A DNA stretch of 64,000 nucleotides from Nemertoderma westbladi (taxonomy: Eukaryota; Xenacoelomorpha; Nemertodermatida; Nemertodermatidae), in the NCBI GenBank assembly GCA_032718475.1, contig JAUCBJ010001232.1:26759-90758 (forward strand), in the 5' to 3' direction. Position numbers and translations under genes: made by a program. The stretch's first letter is position 1. Each line of letters opens with the position of its first letter. Below are positions 1-11,309 of the stretch, piece by piece. Under the pieces are notes generated by a model. The model saw only the letters and a list, made by a program, of their open reading frames with translations. It was not told the DNA's origin and ran no database searches.

Positions 1-27
1 GTTGCAAACAGTCGATGCAAACATTAC

Positions 28-605
28 CAAACCTGGTGATTCCGACACGATTCCGCTATGGACTGGGCCCGCAGTTGCTTCTCTAGAGTTATCGGGTAGA
101 TTGATCCAGCCTTGACCGTGGCGTCGTTGCAGAACAGCATGCATTCGGTTCCGGCTATCCTCCCGATGCCGACTACGGACCCGGCGCACGGGATGTCCTC
201 GCCTTCGTACAGATCGTACCCAGCCAACGGCGAGAGTTCCAAGAAGGCGGTCCCCGTGTCCAGTAAACGATTGACCCTCTCGCGAACTAACAACTTGCCC
301 TGTTTAATGTGCCGTTGTTTCGCCTTCTCCCCTCCCCCGTTGCAAACAAGCTTTACCTTCTCCTTAAGATCGTCGACTACGACTTTCATAGAGGAGAAAT
401 TCTCCTCGTATATTTGCGAGGTGGTGTCCACAGTGTCAGGGATAACCGTGAGATATCTACGAGACTCGACTAAACCTTTCCGTGTTAACATTCCATCCGG
501 TAACGGTGATGTTTTCGTCAGTGCCACTGAACTACAATACGCCTTGCGATGACGCATTGATTTCAAACGAGATCGACAGTTTGGAATGTAAAGTGTTATA
601 CGCAT
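28..605 (-). CDS. MCCC2: Methylcrotonoyl-CoA carboxylase beta subunit, first exon (partial)
   Basis: The product is the carboxyltransferase (beta) subunit of mitochondrial 3-methylcrotonyl-CoA carboxylase, which carboxylates 3-methylcrotonyl-CoA in leucine breakdown. The visible part carries the family's N-terminal block: GGGEKAKQRHIKQGKLL, then RERVNRLLDTGTAFLELS, LAGYDLY, and later LEKQLRAQ. The first ~45 residues are Arg/Ser/Thr-rich and low in acidic residues, as in a mitochondrial transit peptide. The start may be the ATG at 605 or the in-frame ATG at 557. The exon ends at 28, where a GTAATG donor begins; without splicing the frame stops at 24-26. The residues up to the donor align without a gap to the usual carboxylase order. 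The rest of the gene lies left of the window. Function is inferred from sequence resemblance. Confidence 0.88.
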
Positions 606-1271
606 TTTGAATTGTTAATTACTATGCCTACATAGTCTTCTTGTGGTGCTGTTTGCGGAATGCGGATATACTACATGATTTTAGCCATTAAGTTAGCCAC
701 CAATATAATTTACTCTTTTAAAAATCCCGCCCTTACTAATCGTTATATTTCAACCAATGAATGTTGTTCAAATACTAATATTGTAATGGGGGGTTGGTTG
801 GGGGCTAAGGATTCTAGTGTAGTAGTTAAGTTTCAGTTAAATTTTCCATGATTGTGTAATATAAAGTTGTAATATTTCTTTGTATGGATATTATAATACC
901 CAAGCAACATATTAATATTCACCGACTGAAATATATTCAATTTTACCGATTAATTTAACCAATTAAAATATTATATTTTATATAAAACAAGTAATTTATT
1001 AATTTTTACCCGCGGCCGCCGCCTTGATTGATATTTCAAATTCATACAATTTCTCCTATGTGAACAAAGTCATAATGTGTGCCACATATACATTTGAAAA
1101 ATAGGCCTAAGTGTGTTCAAAGGTAAGGCGAGGTTGACTAATCAATAAAAAATTGTCGTTCCCTTATTGAGACTTTTTTTTTAACCCAAATTGATTGACA
1201 TTTGGTACACATGTATAGAATTGGTGGATAAAAAAATTTCAAAAAATGTTTTAATTTTTATCATAATTAAC
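606..1271. other. AT-rich intergenic DNA upstream of the carboxylase exon
   Basis: No coding region is supported. The short ORFs lack family features. The promoter of the minus-strand carboxylase gene should lie just right of 605, but I see no clear TATA box. A NotI-type GCGGCCGC sits near 1012. Confidence 0.5.
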
Positions 1272-1648
1272 ATGGAAAGCTGGTCATGGAAGGATTCCAA
1301 ATATGTAACGCAATTTGAATTTCGTTGGAAAATAGCTGAGATATGGGCGTTCAAATTTTGCATGGTTTTGCACCTATGCGAGGCTATTTTATTCTATTTA
1401 ATAAATGCATCATAATCTGGAATATTTTGTTCATCCAAATATGTAGCTGGGCAACAATGCATTACTATTCATTGCTATTCGTACATTTAAAACGTGTTCC
1501 AGAATATGTATTATTTATTAAATATAATAAAATAGCCTCGCGCAGATGCAAAACCATGAAACATTATAACGCTCATATCTCAGCTTTTTTTTCAACGAAA
1601 TTCAAATTGTGTTACATATTTGGAATCCTTGCATGACCAGCTTTCCAT
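1272..1648. repeat. Long imperfect palindrome (foldback/MITE-like)
   Basis: The left arm runs from ATGGAAAGCTGGTCATG at 1272 through a GCGAGGCTATTTTATT stretch near 1380. The right arm repeats it inverted, from AATAAAATAGCCTCGCGC near 1528 to CATGACCAGCTTTCCAT ending at 1648. Arms are about 120-140 bp with a ~100-bp spacer. No target-site duplication was recognised. The ORFs inside are products of the inverted symmetry. Confidence 0.75.
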
Positions 1649-1668
1649 TGGTACCAACTAACAGCTAT

Positions 1669-2493
1669 AAGGTAGAAGAATAAAAATAAATATTCTGGCT
1701 CACCCAGTCAGTGGTCGGGAGGTGAAACTATCTCTGTTTCAAATTTCATGCAATCTCATTAACATTTGAAAAAAATTAGGGGGGGGGGGGAGGCGTGTCA
1801 ATTACGACACTATATTCTGTGACATGGTGTATATTGTGCTGTTATAATTTAATCTGCAATGTACAACTCGCGTTCAATATTTACAGCTTTAAGTGATATA
1901 TATATTTGAATAAAAATATATACAAAGACTAGTATAGTTTTTCCCATAATATTTGGTATTTAAATATTTTAAATTCTAACTATTATTTGATTACAGGAAG
2001 TGTTGCCTCCGTTGTTCTTTCTTGGCGGTCTGCCCTGCTTGGCTTCCTTCGTTGTTGTCTGTCTCCTTCAGCACAACAACGACTGGGACCCGGTTGCCAT
2101 GGCAGCGCAGCGACTGTGGTCACTATCTCTTGATTTAGTGACAAAGACTCGATCCGACAAAAGTTCGAGACTATTTGACGAACAAACGGAATCTCTACTA
2201 CCAACCTCGTGATTGGTTCGTTCAGTACTGTTTCTATAGAGACTCACAGATTGGTTAATTTATTTTTTTTTTCCTTTCGATTTAACAATATCAAGTTTTT
2301 TTAACGAATATAACGCACTCTAAGTGAATTTTAAAACTTTCACCTAAGAATATAATTTTACTATGTCGTGGATTATAGTGTCTTTTTGCAGTGGATAGAT
2401 TTTGCAGAGATAGTTTCATCTCCTCCCTCCTAACTGGGTGCGCCTGAATTTTTATTTTTGCTTTTAATCTTTACTCTTTAGCTACAAGCGTTT
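1669..2493. repeat. Inverted-repeat pair bounding ~0.8 kb
   Basis: A left arm around 1669-1738 (CACCCAGT, then GGGAGGTGAAACTATCTCTG) is matched inverted at about 2403-2493 (CAGAGATAGTTTCATCTCC, then ACTGGGTG). Arms are 60-80 bp and imperfect, which suggests an old terminal-inverted-repeat element next to the palindrome at 1272-1648. A short minus-strand ORF inside (1983-2204) shows no recognisable domain. Confidence 0.55.
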
Positions 2494-3860
2494 AAAAAAG
2501 TTATCCGTCTCCGTTGATATTGTACCAGTTATACTGTTTTATTCTTCAACCTTATGAATTTCTTTGAAAACTCGCCGCGTTCAGGCGTCCGAATGTTGCA
2601 TGTTTTAGCATCTGCGCTAGCTGCTTCGGTTGGTCATGTATCGTATGTTTAAGTCAGTCTACTTTTCTTTCCGGTAAATACATTTTTTATTTATAAATAT
2701 TTAATTTAAAGTTCAGTTAATATTTATTTTATTTATTTATTAGTGTAAATTTATTTTTATCGCCCAGTATTAATATTTGTTTCGGAACCAAACCATAGTG
2801 AGGCGAACGACTCTGCACCTTAGCATGCAGTTAATACTGGGTACCTTTATTTCGTGTAAATAATGTCGGCCAAATGTATACAATTTATTTATTTTCGTTG
2901 TTATTTATTTTTATATCTTTTTTGTTTATTAAAAAAAAATCTGTAAGATATTTTCACAGAAAGAACCAGCTTGAAAGGGATACTGGACTTAGGAGAAACG
3001 AAATAGCTACAACTACGGAGAATCGGGAAGCTTTACTTTACAGTTTAGTAGCAATTTGTTCAAACTCCACCTTGTTGCTTGCTAATACTAATCTTTAACT
3101 TTAGGTTTCACTTGTGTAAAGGAGATTTTCTGAATTCTTTCGATTCTTAATTTTTGAGTCGTGATTTTTTCACCCAGTTATCTAATTAATTATCTATAAT
3201 TTATTGCGTGAAATAGATTAAATGTTACACTGGTTGGTGAGTATAGTCCCGCTCTGGTCCCAAGCTCGAATTCTTGTCCCAGAATTAATTTGTGTCACTC
3301 TGTGTCGTTATGCTTCTATTAGAGCATAAGGTACACCCTCATTGCCAATGCGATAAAATTATTTTAGAATTAATTATTTAATTAAAATTATTTCGTTTTC
3401 GTGTGCGTTGTTTGTGAATATTTAGTTAGAGTGTAATATTATAATATCTATGTTACTGCTGAGTTTGTGCATTCGATTTGGCGTGTTAATTAATTTATTA
3501 AATATGTGTTGTTTATATGTGATTATTTTTTGGGATTTATTTGTATATTATTCTCTATTACCGTGTAAATAGATTTCAATATTGTTTATAACTATTTACT
3601 TACTTTTGTGTGTAAAATCGCACTTTTTTCAGATCCGTGTGTTTTGTGATACGAACGAACTTAGTGATTGGTAAAAAATAAGGACACGAGAATAATAACA
3701 AAGTAGTGTGCTACATACAGGTAGTATGAAATTGTTTAAAAATTTTAACATTCTGAAACCGTTTTGGATGAATAAAAGCATGCTCTAAAAAACCTCCGAA
3801 TTGACAGAACATCAAATTAGAAAAGTTTTTAATCTAATATCATCAAATTACATTACAGCC
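2494..3860. other. AT-rich non-coding DNA
   Basis: No gene is supported. The stretch is rich in TTTATTTATT and similar words and has only short chance ORFs. Confidence 0.5.
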
Positions 3861-4093
3861 AGTGGGGTAGGTGTAATAAAACGCGGATCCGGATCCGGAT
3901 TCCAAAATTATCAATTAAGGGAAAGGAGCAGGTTACAGTGGCACGTTATTTTAACCAAAACAATAAACTAAAGTCAATAGAACAGGTTATAGTTTTATTT
4001 TTGGGAGTTATAAAAATGTAAAAAAAAAATCGACTTCCGTTGGGACAATGTTAAATGTAGAATCCGGATCCGCGTTTTACTCTGACCCCCACT
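3861..4093. mobile_element. Small MITE-like element with terminal inverted repeats
   Basis: The left end AGTGGGGTAGGTG followed by AAAACGCGGATCCGGAT is matched inverted at the right end, ATCCGGATCCGCGTTTTAC then CCCCCACT ending at 4093. The element is about 233 bp with ~35-bp imperfect TIRs rich in GGATCC. No target duplication was identified, so the boundaries are approximate and the superfamily is unassigned. Confidence 0.6.
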
Positions 4094-6108
4094 CAAGTCA
4101 AAAGTTATCCAAATTGTAGCGTTCTATGCACCGGTACAGTCGGATAATGTATAAACCTGTATGAAAGCTGTTTAAATACTAACAGCGATAAGTAGTGTTG
4201 AAATTGTGAAATATAATATTCGTAATTCCTAAATGAATGAATTTATGGGTTGGAGACTCGTGTGGGGAGCACCAAATACTGCAATCTTAGCTAATCCAAC
4301 TGAAAATCGCCTCTAAACTAGTACTCAATAGGATTAGGACTTATTATAGACTCACAGGATCAAAGCAAGATAAAATGTAATAGACCTTGGAATACTGTTT
4401 TTTTTTCTTCCTTATTTGATCTTTTACTCTGTTTGTTTATGGTTTCACTTATTTTTGAGATTAAGTTTCTATTACGTTCGGACATTTGATATAAAATAAA
4501 ATACATACCGACGATTTTGTGACACGTGTTTTTATCGCTCTCTAAGGCCATTTCCTCCTTTGTTTAGTTCTATTTGTGATCGTCACCGTGATCGTGATCG
4601 TGATCACCGTGATCGTGATGTATTTTTTATTTTCAATCCTTTATGGTGTGACTGACTATTTCTCATACATTCTGTATAGTAAATTATGAATTCAATATTA
4701 TTTGCTACTATATATTTTGGTATTTTGTATTATTACTATTAATTTAATTTATATGTATTGCTAATATTTATTTATTAGTAGGTAAGTTATAATATTATTG
4801 AATTATTTTATTGATTATGTAGTTTTTATTAATTTGGTAAAACATAAAGGGTCGCCTAGGGTCTATATCGGGCACCTCTTATTATTACTGGAAGTCAATA
4901 AATAATCTCTGTGGAGAACAAACTAATACTTGATATTTTCATGTCTTTTAATATGAAACATAGATTGTTTCGCAGCCCTGTGTTTACCGGATAGCCAAAA
5001 TCGTTTTCAGTTTAAAACTTTTTTTTAATAAAGTCTATCATACTCATTTATCTTTGGCGTCTCCATACAATGAGCTACACACTATCGGTTAACTTGGAAA
5101 ATGTTTTCAAGATAATATTTAATTATTCATATGGAACTATTAATTGATGGTATTTTAAAGAAAAACCTAGTTGGTCGTATTATAATAACAATCCATTCAC
5201 AAATAAAAGAACAGCGTTTTTTTTTAAATATTTTAGTTAGATTTATAGATAAAAATCACAAATTCTAATTTTTTTATAACCAGTTTAGAAATAGTTATAA
5301 AACTAAATATTGGAAATAGATAATCGAAAAATATCAATTTTCTGCACAATTTCAAATTCAAACATTGATGAATTCAAATGTTACCAACATTAACCAGTCC
5401 ATGTTATGCCATACCACCCACTTCAACTCATCGCTATAACAACAAATAAACCTCATATTTGGATCGAAATACCCTCACATTTTGGATGTTGTTGTTTCTT
5501 TAGTCGGCATTGGTAATGGAAACCTCATCCACGATGAGGTGTCCATTCCGCGACAACTTCCTCGACTTCTTCCATTCTCACTAAAAAGTTGTAAATTTGG
5601 AAGGTTGCTACATGTGATTGGTTTGTTTCTGCCAACCGATTCACTGACCGATGGCCTAAGATCCACCTGACGCCATGGTGATATTTAAATATTTTAAATA
5701 TGTAGTACATTAATTTTCTACAGAAATCAAGTAGAATACAAGTAATACTCAGCAATGCATTGCCTTCAATGTTGATATTTTCAAAATTCGCCCTTCTAAT
5801 TTGTCTTGTGGTACAAAATTGCAATTTTCTAATTTTTTTCGATTCGTTTAACAATTTTCTCAATGAACATTTTGCTATTGCGAGCTTTTAACTGTCTTCG
5901 GTTGATTCCATTCCCTATCGTTTACACCGTAATGGCATATACTCTGAATATAATAAATCATAATATATCTTTAAATTATAATCATTTATTGTACAGTAAA
6001 AAATAAATAAAATAAAAAATACTTTCCAAATTTTTTTATAGAATATATTTGCATATATTCATTCGCATGTGATATGTGTTGAATATATGCAATATTTTCC
6101 AGCTAAAT
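4094..6108. other. AT-rich non-coding DNA downstream of the mucin-like gene
   Basis: No gene is supported. ORFs of about 60-110 codons at 5475-5863 overlap on both strands and show no family motif. The 3' UTR of the minus-strand mucin-like gene probably starts at its right edge. A short tandem repeat at 4577-4620 is listed separately. Confidence 0.5.
4577..4620. repeat. Short GATCGT/GATCAC tandem repeat
   Basis: About seven copies of a GTGATC-type hexamer (GTGATCGTCACC, GTGATCGTGATC) form a 44-bp simple repeat. Confidence 0.8.
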
Positions 6109-7537
6109 CTATTTAAAGGTACTTGTAACTTTGTCCTCATATGCTGACTGCGGTTCACTAAAGTCAATAACCACATGGGGTCGGTATTCATCCAAGTCCG
6201 TGGTTTCCACTACATCATCTCTATCATTGTCGAAAGATAAATTATCTACACCACCAGCATTATAATCAGTCTCATCGTCTATAGTAACTAACTGACTATT
6301 TATCTTTACTTCGTCGGTCTGGCTATCTCCAGTGAATGTGCCCAACTTGGGAATAAAGGTACCACCCGCTGCCTCACTCAGTTTTATATTTCTAAAGTTT
6401 GTGTACATGTTTCGGTTCTCCGCAATTCTACCGTTCAGTTCAGACTCGTCAATGAATCCCACGAACCCCGTAGTTTTATTGAACCCCACAGACGTCTCCT
6501 CACGTCTGCCTGAGGTTCTCTTCATAAAGACTACTAGGCCGATTATTACAAGTAAAAGTACCAATCCGCCACCGACCGAACTTCCGATTATTATTCCTAA
6601 TATTTGGGGTTCTGGTGTTGACGCCTCAGTTGATGATGATGTTGAGATGAATATTTTTAATGAGGTATTCTCAGCTTGTGATGTTGGTGTGTTTGTTACG
6701 GAAGTGGTTGACGCTCCGGGTGTTGTTGATGTTCCGGGTGTTGTTGACGTTCCGGATATGGTTGGAGTTCCGGATGTGGTTGGAGTTCCGGATGTGGTTG
6801 GAGTTCCGGATGTGGTTGGAGTTCCGGATGTGGTTGACGTTCCGGATGTGGTTGGAGTTCCAGATGTGGTTGGAGTTCCGGATGTGGTTGGAGTTCCGGA
6901 TGTGGTTGGAGTTCCGGGTGTGGTTGGATGTTCCGGGTGTGGTTCGATGTTCCGGATGTGGTTGGACGTTCCGGGTGTGGTTGGACGTTCCGGATGTGGT
7001 TGGAGTTCCGGATGTGGTTGGAGTTCCAGATGTGGTTGGAGTTCCGGATGTGGTTGAAGTTCCGGATGTGGTTGGAGTTCCGGATGTGGTTGGAGTTCCG
7101 GGTGTGGTTGAAGTTCCGGATGTGGTTGGAGTTCCGGATGTGGTTGGAGTTCCGGATGTGGTTGGAGTTTCGGATGTGGTTGGAGTTCCGGATGTGGTTG
7201 GAGTTTCGGGTGTGGTTGGAGTTTCAGATGTGGCTAAAGTTTCAGATGTGGTTGAAGTTTCAGATGTGGTTAAAGTTTCAGATGTGGTTGAAGTTTCAGA
7301 TGTGGTTAAAGTTTCAGATGTGGTTAAAGTTTCAGATGTGGTTAAAGTTTCAGATGTGGTTAAAGTTTCAGATGTGGTTAAAGTTTCAGATGTGGTTAAA
7401 GTTTCAGATATGGTTAAAGTTTCAGATGTGTTTAAAGTTTCAGATGTGGTTGAAGATTCGGTCGAAGTTGTTGATGAGGCGGTATCTGCTTTGCAAATAT
7501 CAACCATGAGTAACAGTAACAAGACTAAGGACTTCAT
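6109..7537 (-). CDS. Mucin-like single-pass membrane protein, frame broken in its repeat
   Basis: From the ATG at 7537 the product begins with a signal peptide (MKSLVLLLLLMVDICKA), then a Ser/Thr-rich domain of six-residue repeats (TTSETL, then TTSGTP), as in O-glycosylated mucin stalks. Near the far end, in another frame, come a short spacer, a Gly-rich then hydrophobic transmembrane segment (GGGLVLLLVIIGLVVF, about 6534-6581), a basic stop-transfer KRTSGRR, and a ~140-residue acidic cytoplasmic tail ending at the TAG at 6109-6111. Frames differ because four consecutive repeat units near 6927-7002 are 19 bp rather than 18, a net +1 shift. No additional domain is recognised and no symbol is given. 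The frame break may be an allele, a decaying gene or an assembly error. A cell-surface role is inferred from architecture only. Confidence 0.65.
6720..7455. repeat. 18-bp tandem repeat encoding the Thr/Ser stalk
   Basis: About 40 copies of an 18-bp unit. On the plus strand it reads GGAGTTCCGGATGTGGTT over the left part and AAAGTTTCAGATGTGGTT over the right part. Two subfamilies are visible and homogenised separately: TTSGTP coding up to about 7215 and TTSETL coding beyond. Four units at 6927-7002 carry one extra base each. Confidence 0.92.
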
Positions 7538-8888
7538 GGTTATAATATAATATATATATATAATAATATATCCCTCAACACCAGACACTGCAGATATGTT
7601 GTGTAGAGAGAGAGGCGTACAGTATATACTGTACAAGTATGACCTTCAACATGTAGACTACATTACATTCATAGTTTAACAATAAATAATAATAGTTATA
7701 TTTTAATATATAAATTATTACAATAATTCATTCTTGTATAAGATTATTATTTTACAGCTCTCGTCAAAATTGTAACCCTGGCATGCGCTTGAATTTTTTA
7801 GCGACCAACAATTTCATCTACTGTAGAACCCTAAAGGTCCCCCCCCCCCCCCCCCCCCCCTAATGTTAAACAGGAAATTGCTGAGGCAATATGGGAAGGC
7901 TTATCTCTTGGCTGTTACCTTTATGGCGCCACACTAACTACCAAAATTGAACACTTAGTAATTATCCCACCATTTTAATCCCCCAGGCCCCAGCTGAGGC
8001 CACAGGTTTCCATAATGATGATTATGTTTGGTGACCTCCGTGAAGAATGCGCGGTGAGATTCTTGCCTCGAATTGATAAGGTAGGCTACAATGCTGGTAA
8101 CGGTACTTTATAAGCGTTGGTAAAATATATTTTATCTGCAGGTCATTTCGTTGGCCTCCACCTTTCATATAAACAACAGGCTGCCAAAAAAAAACAAGAT
8201 TATACTACAGTAATTCACATTCTGATATATTCTACAGAAGGCTACAATAACAGTTACCGCCAAGACATTCCTGAAATGTCTGCCAAACGACACTCGTTTT
8301 GAAAATGGCTGATGAATTGGATATTTACATGGCTGTGGATGGATGGGTTGCATTGTAGGCCTAGAGGCGCCGGTAGTAGTGGTGTGGGCCGGTATTTATG
8401 CACAGTATGTGGGGCGAGCTACGAAGCCAGGGCGAGCCTTAGCGCACAATTGTACTGTAATTAACAAAATAAGGCAAAATTTCCGTCTATCTGTCTTTCC
8501 GTCTGAAATGAAAAATTCATTTGTAAATAACTTTTGAATATTTTAACCATTTTCAACCAAGTTTTGTATGGGCATACTAGAGAAAAAGTTCCAATATTTT
8601 TGAAATTTACGGGAAAATATCTCTCGAACTTTTGACTCCAGATCAAATCGAACTTGTTTCAAACTTGCTCGTACGCCTAGAGAGGATAGTGTCTTTAAGA
8701 ATAAAATTACGTATCCTACATGGAAAAAAACATAGAACATTTTTTTTCAATATTCTCTCGACCTTTTTAACCTCGCTGGCACTCGACAAGTTATACTTTT
8801 TTCCCCATGTACTGTAGTAAATAATTATGTTTACCTATTGGTAACAAACAGTTATTAGGTACACGCTGTGTATAATATATTGATAGCC
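7538..8888. other. Non-coding DNA upstream of the mucin-like gene
   Basis: No gene is supported. TATA-like TATATATATA runs lie at about 7550-7560, just upstream of the mucin-like start. A 22-base C run sits at 7839-7860. The 8470-8810 stretch (CCGTCTATCTGTCTTTCCG and following) resembles a decayed dispersed repeat and has only chance ORFs. Confidence 0.45.
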
Positions 8889-9975
8889 CAGGGGCGTATT
8901 AAGGGGGGTGCAATAGATAGGTGCAGGTGCACCCGGGCCACCGCCGCCAAGGGGCCGCTAGTTAGGTGCCTGCATCAATATGTAATCTGGTCAATTTTTA
9001 ACGGAATAAGCCACTTACAAACCATATTGTTATTAAATCACATGAGTTGATTCTATTGGTTGTGTGGCAACTGGAGTAGCCGGCTGGGTATTGGGGAGGC
9101 CTCAGATGTGCGGGCCTGGACAGCGTTTCCATCCAATGCTAACATGTAGTGCAACTGTAGAATGTTAAGAATGCCAGTGAAACAAAATAGGAGGGCCCTT
9201 AGTAGTCAAACGGGAGTAGCAGCCAATGTCGTAAATATTCATTCCAGAACCGTATTTATTTAACATGGGGTATAGGCCTATGCAGTTCATTAGTGGCACA
9301 GACAAGGAGACACATAGTATATTGAAGGTGAGTTGATTCTATTGGCTGTCTGACTCGACGGCTGGGATATCCCAGTGAGCGTATACAATAGCAGGGCTTC
9401 CCTCTAATAATGGTATCACAATGCTATATACAGTACAGTATTATACTATAGTAGATTATTTTTCGTGCGTATTAATCAGTAGTATTTCTTTCGTATTGTA
9501 ACTGCAACAACTGTGTTGTTAATAATATTTCTTATAATTGTATATATTTGCTGCTACTACATTTTACTAGTTTAATTATTTAATTAATTAGTTAACCTAT
9601 TTTTAATTTATTAATTGGCTATTCCTATTTTAATTTCTACATAAAATAACCGTATATAAAAAGTTAAAAAGAAGTGAAATTAAAAAAGTTTCCAAAAGTT
9701 ATTATTAATTTATTTTGCCAATATACAAATTTATAATACAGTACCTTAATTTTAGTTACTTATTGCAGGTTTTGTTACATTTTGTTTTATAGTTTCGGTT
9801 TGTGATTTTTCACTTTGTCGCACAAACTTCGAAAAAACCTCTGTTAGGTAAATACAGTAATTTTATAAAATAAGCAATGCATAACACAGATACTACAGGG
9901 GTGGGTGGGGGGGGGGGGGGGGGGGGGCATCAGTGGAAAAGTGCACCCGGGCGCCATGTCCTTAATCCGCCCCTG
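8889..9975. mobile_element. Non-autonomous hAT element
   Basis: The element begins CAGGGGCGTATTAAGG and ends inverted CCTTAATCCGCCCCTG, the classic hAT-type terminal CAGGGGCG. A second inverted block, GTGCACCCGGGC, lies just inside both ends. It is flanked by a perfect 8-bp target duplication, TGATAGCC, at 8881-8888 and 9976-9983, the length expected for hAT. No transposase ORF is present, so it must have been mobilised in trans. Internally it has a diverged duplication starting GAGTTGATTCTATTGG (9047 and 9332) and a long G run near 9900-9927. Confidence 0.93.
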
Positions 9976-9983
9976 TGATAGCC

Positions 9984-10172
9984 TACCTATAATAAGAATA
10001 ATTTTTAATTTCAGTTTATTAATGTTAATTTTCTATATATGTACGTACACCTACATAAGACTTAATAGACCTACATAGAGTTTATAAGCGTGTAGCGTTA
10101 ACATGCTATCTGTCAACTAAATGTAAAGTCTACATTTAATGCGATTATTAAATAAAGATTGGATTGGATTGA
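9984..10172 (+). repeat. Probable LINE 3'-end remnant
   Basis: The stretch ends in AATAAAGATTGGATTGGATT, an AATAAA followed by a short GATTG pentamer tail. This resembles the 3' end of CR1/L2-like LINEs, which finish in short microsatellite-like tails. No coding sequence is left, so the call is tentative. Confidence 0.35.
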
Positions 10173-11105
10173 TGTCTGCAATCTTATACAGTAATTAAGT
10201 CTGTCTGGGGAATATTTAAATCCGTATTTACAACAACTGCAGGCCCCAAAATATATACAAAACCACATAAAGTTCACAAGCGGAAACTATCGGAATACAG
10301 ATTAGGCCTACCGGTACTTATTCGTTAGTAGGCCCTACAGTAGTACCGTCTACCTATATATATATACCTGCTGGCAGGTGGTATCTGTGTGGCAATTTAC
10401 ACTCTGGCCTACATACTGTACATTATACAGTTTGCAAGGCCGACCAACCAACAATGAACAACTGAAGATAGGGCGCGCGCTATAATAAAAAATTATGGTT
10501 ATACATACAGCGTTACTGTCGACATGACTCAACTAATTATCTTTATTGAATGCCAAATTTGTATTGACCGTTATCTCTAATGAATCAATGGCTGGGAATT
10601 TTATGAATCTTGGCTTTTGTTTAAGTTATTGGGGCCGATTTAGTGGACTCCATCAAGCCGACGATAGCCATACAGTATGTGCCATCGAATCAGTATCTTG
10701 TACTGTATATAACTGTATATACGTGTGGATTTAAAGAAATGTAACACCTATCCTACTCACTTTTCACATAAACAAAGGGAAGTGCGGCATGAGCGGCGAT
10801 TGCGGCGTGAGATAACTTTATGTGAAATGTCATTGTCAACTCGAAATAATCAAAACATAAACAGATTTCCCCTGATCCTTTTATTCCCCAGCAGCGGCAG
10901 TCCCGGTAAACTGCAGACAGTTTAATTTCCAAGTATCAATAAGGTCGAAATGATTAAACCGAAATTGACTATTTAGGGAGCTAGGCCTAGTTCATGTAGG
11001 AAAGAGTTACCCTCTAAAGAATAATAACTATTATTATTCTTGTTCTTGTGATCTCAATTTTCTATATTCGGAGTATTTTTGAAATTTTAAGACAGTTTTT
11101 ACTCA
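10173..11105. other. Non-coding DNA
   Basis: No gene is supported; only short chance ORFs occur. The sequence has many TACAGTA/TACTGTA words. Confidence 0.45.
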
Positions 11106-11173
11106 TTGACCGATAGGTCAATTGGTAAACGCCTGACTTAGGTGTCAACGTACCGGGTTCAATCCCGGAAATA
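11106..11173 (+). repeat. tRNA-like sequence, probably a tRNA-derived SINE head
   Basis: An A-box-like TAGGTCAATTGGTAAACGC and a B-box GGTTCAATCC are correctly spaced. The T-arm pairs perfectly (CCGGG with CCCGG). The flanks do not form a 7-bp acceptor stem, so a functional tRNA gene is unlikely and a RNA-polymerase-III SINE head is the better reading. Confidence 0.45.
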
Positions 11174-11309
11174 ATACTGTACGAAATGTCAGAAGGTTTC
11201 ATTTCAGATATTTCGCCCTATAGATGCAGTCTGGAGTAATGAAGAGTAACCACAATATAATGTACAAGCCTTCAATGAAAATTGGTTAAATGTTCCATTG
11301 AGTCAACCC

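Noticed and set aside
112..552. 146-codon plus-strand ORF opposite the carboxylase exon
   Set aside because: Antisense shadow; the minus strand has clear carboxylase motifs and a splice donor.
5475..5863. Overlapping ORFs on both strands near 5.5-5.9 kb
   Set aside because: No motif, no splice context and low-complexity surroundings; coding status cannot be supported.
6332..7550. Plus-strand ORFs of ~190-300 codons over the mucin repeat
   Set aside because: They are antisense readings of the 18-bp repeat. The minus strand alone gives signal peptide, Ser/Thr stalk, TM helix and acidic tail.
11106..11173. Functional tRNA gene
   Set aside because: A- and B-boxes and T-arm are good, but no 7-bp acceptor stem forms with the flanks; a SINE head fits better.
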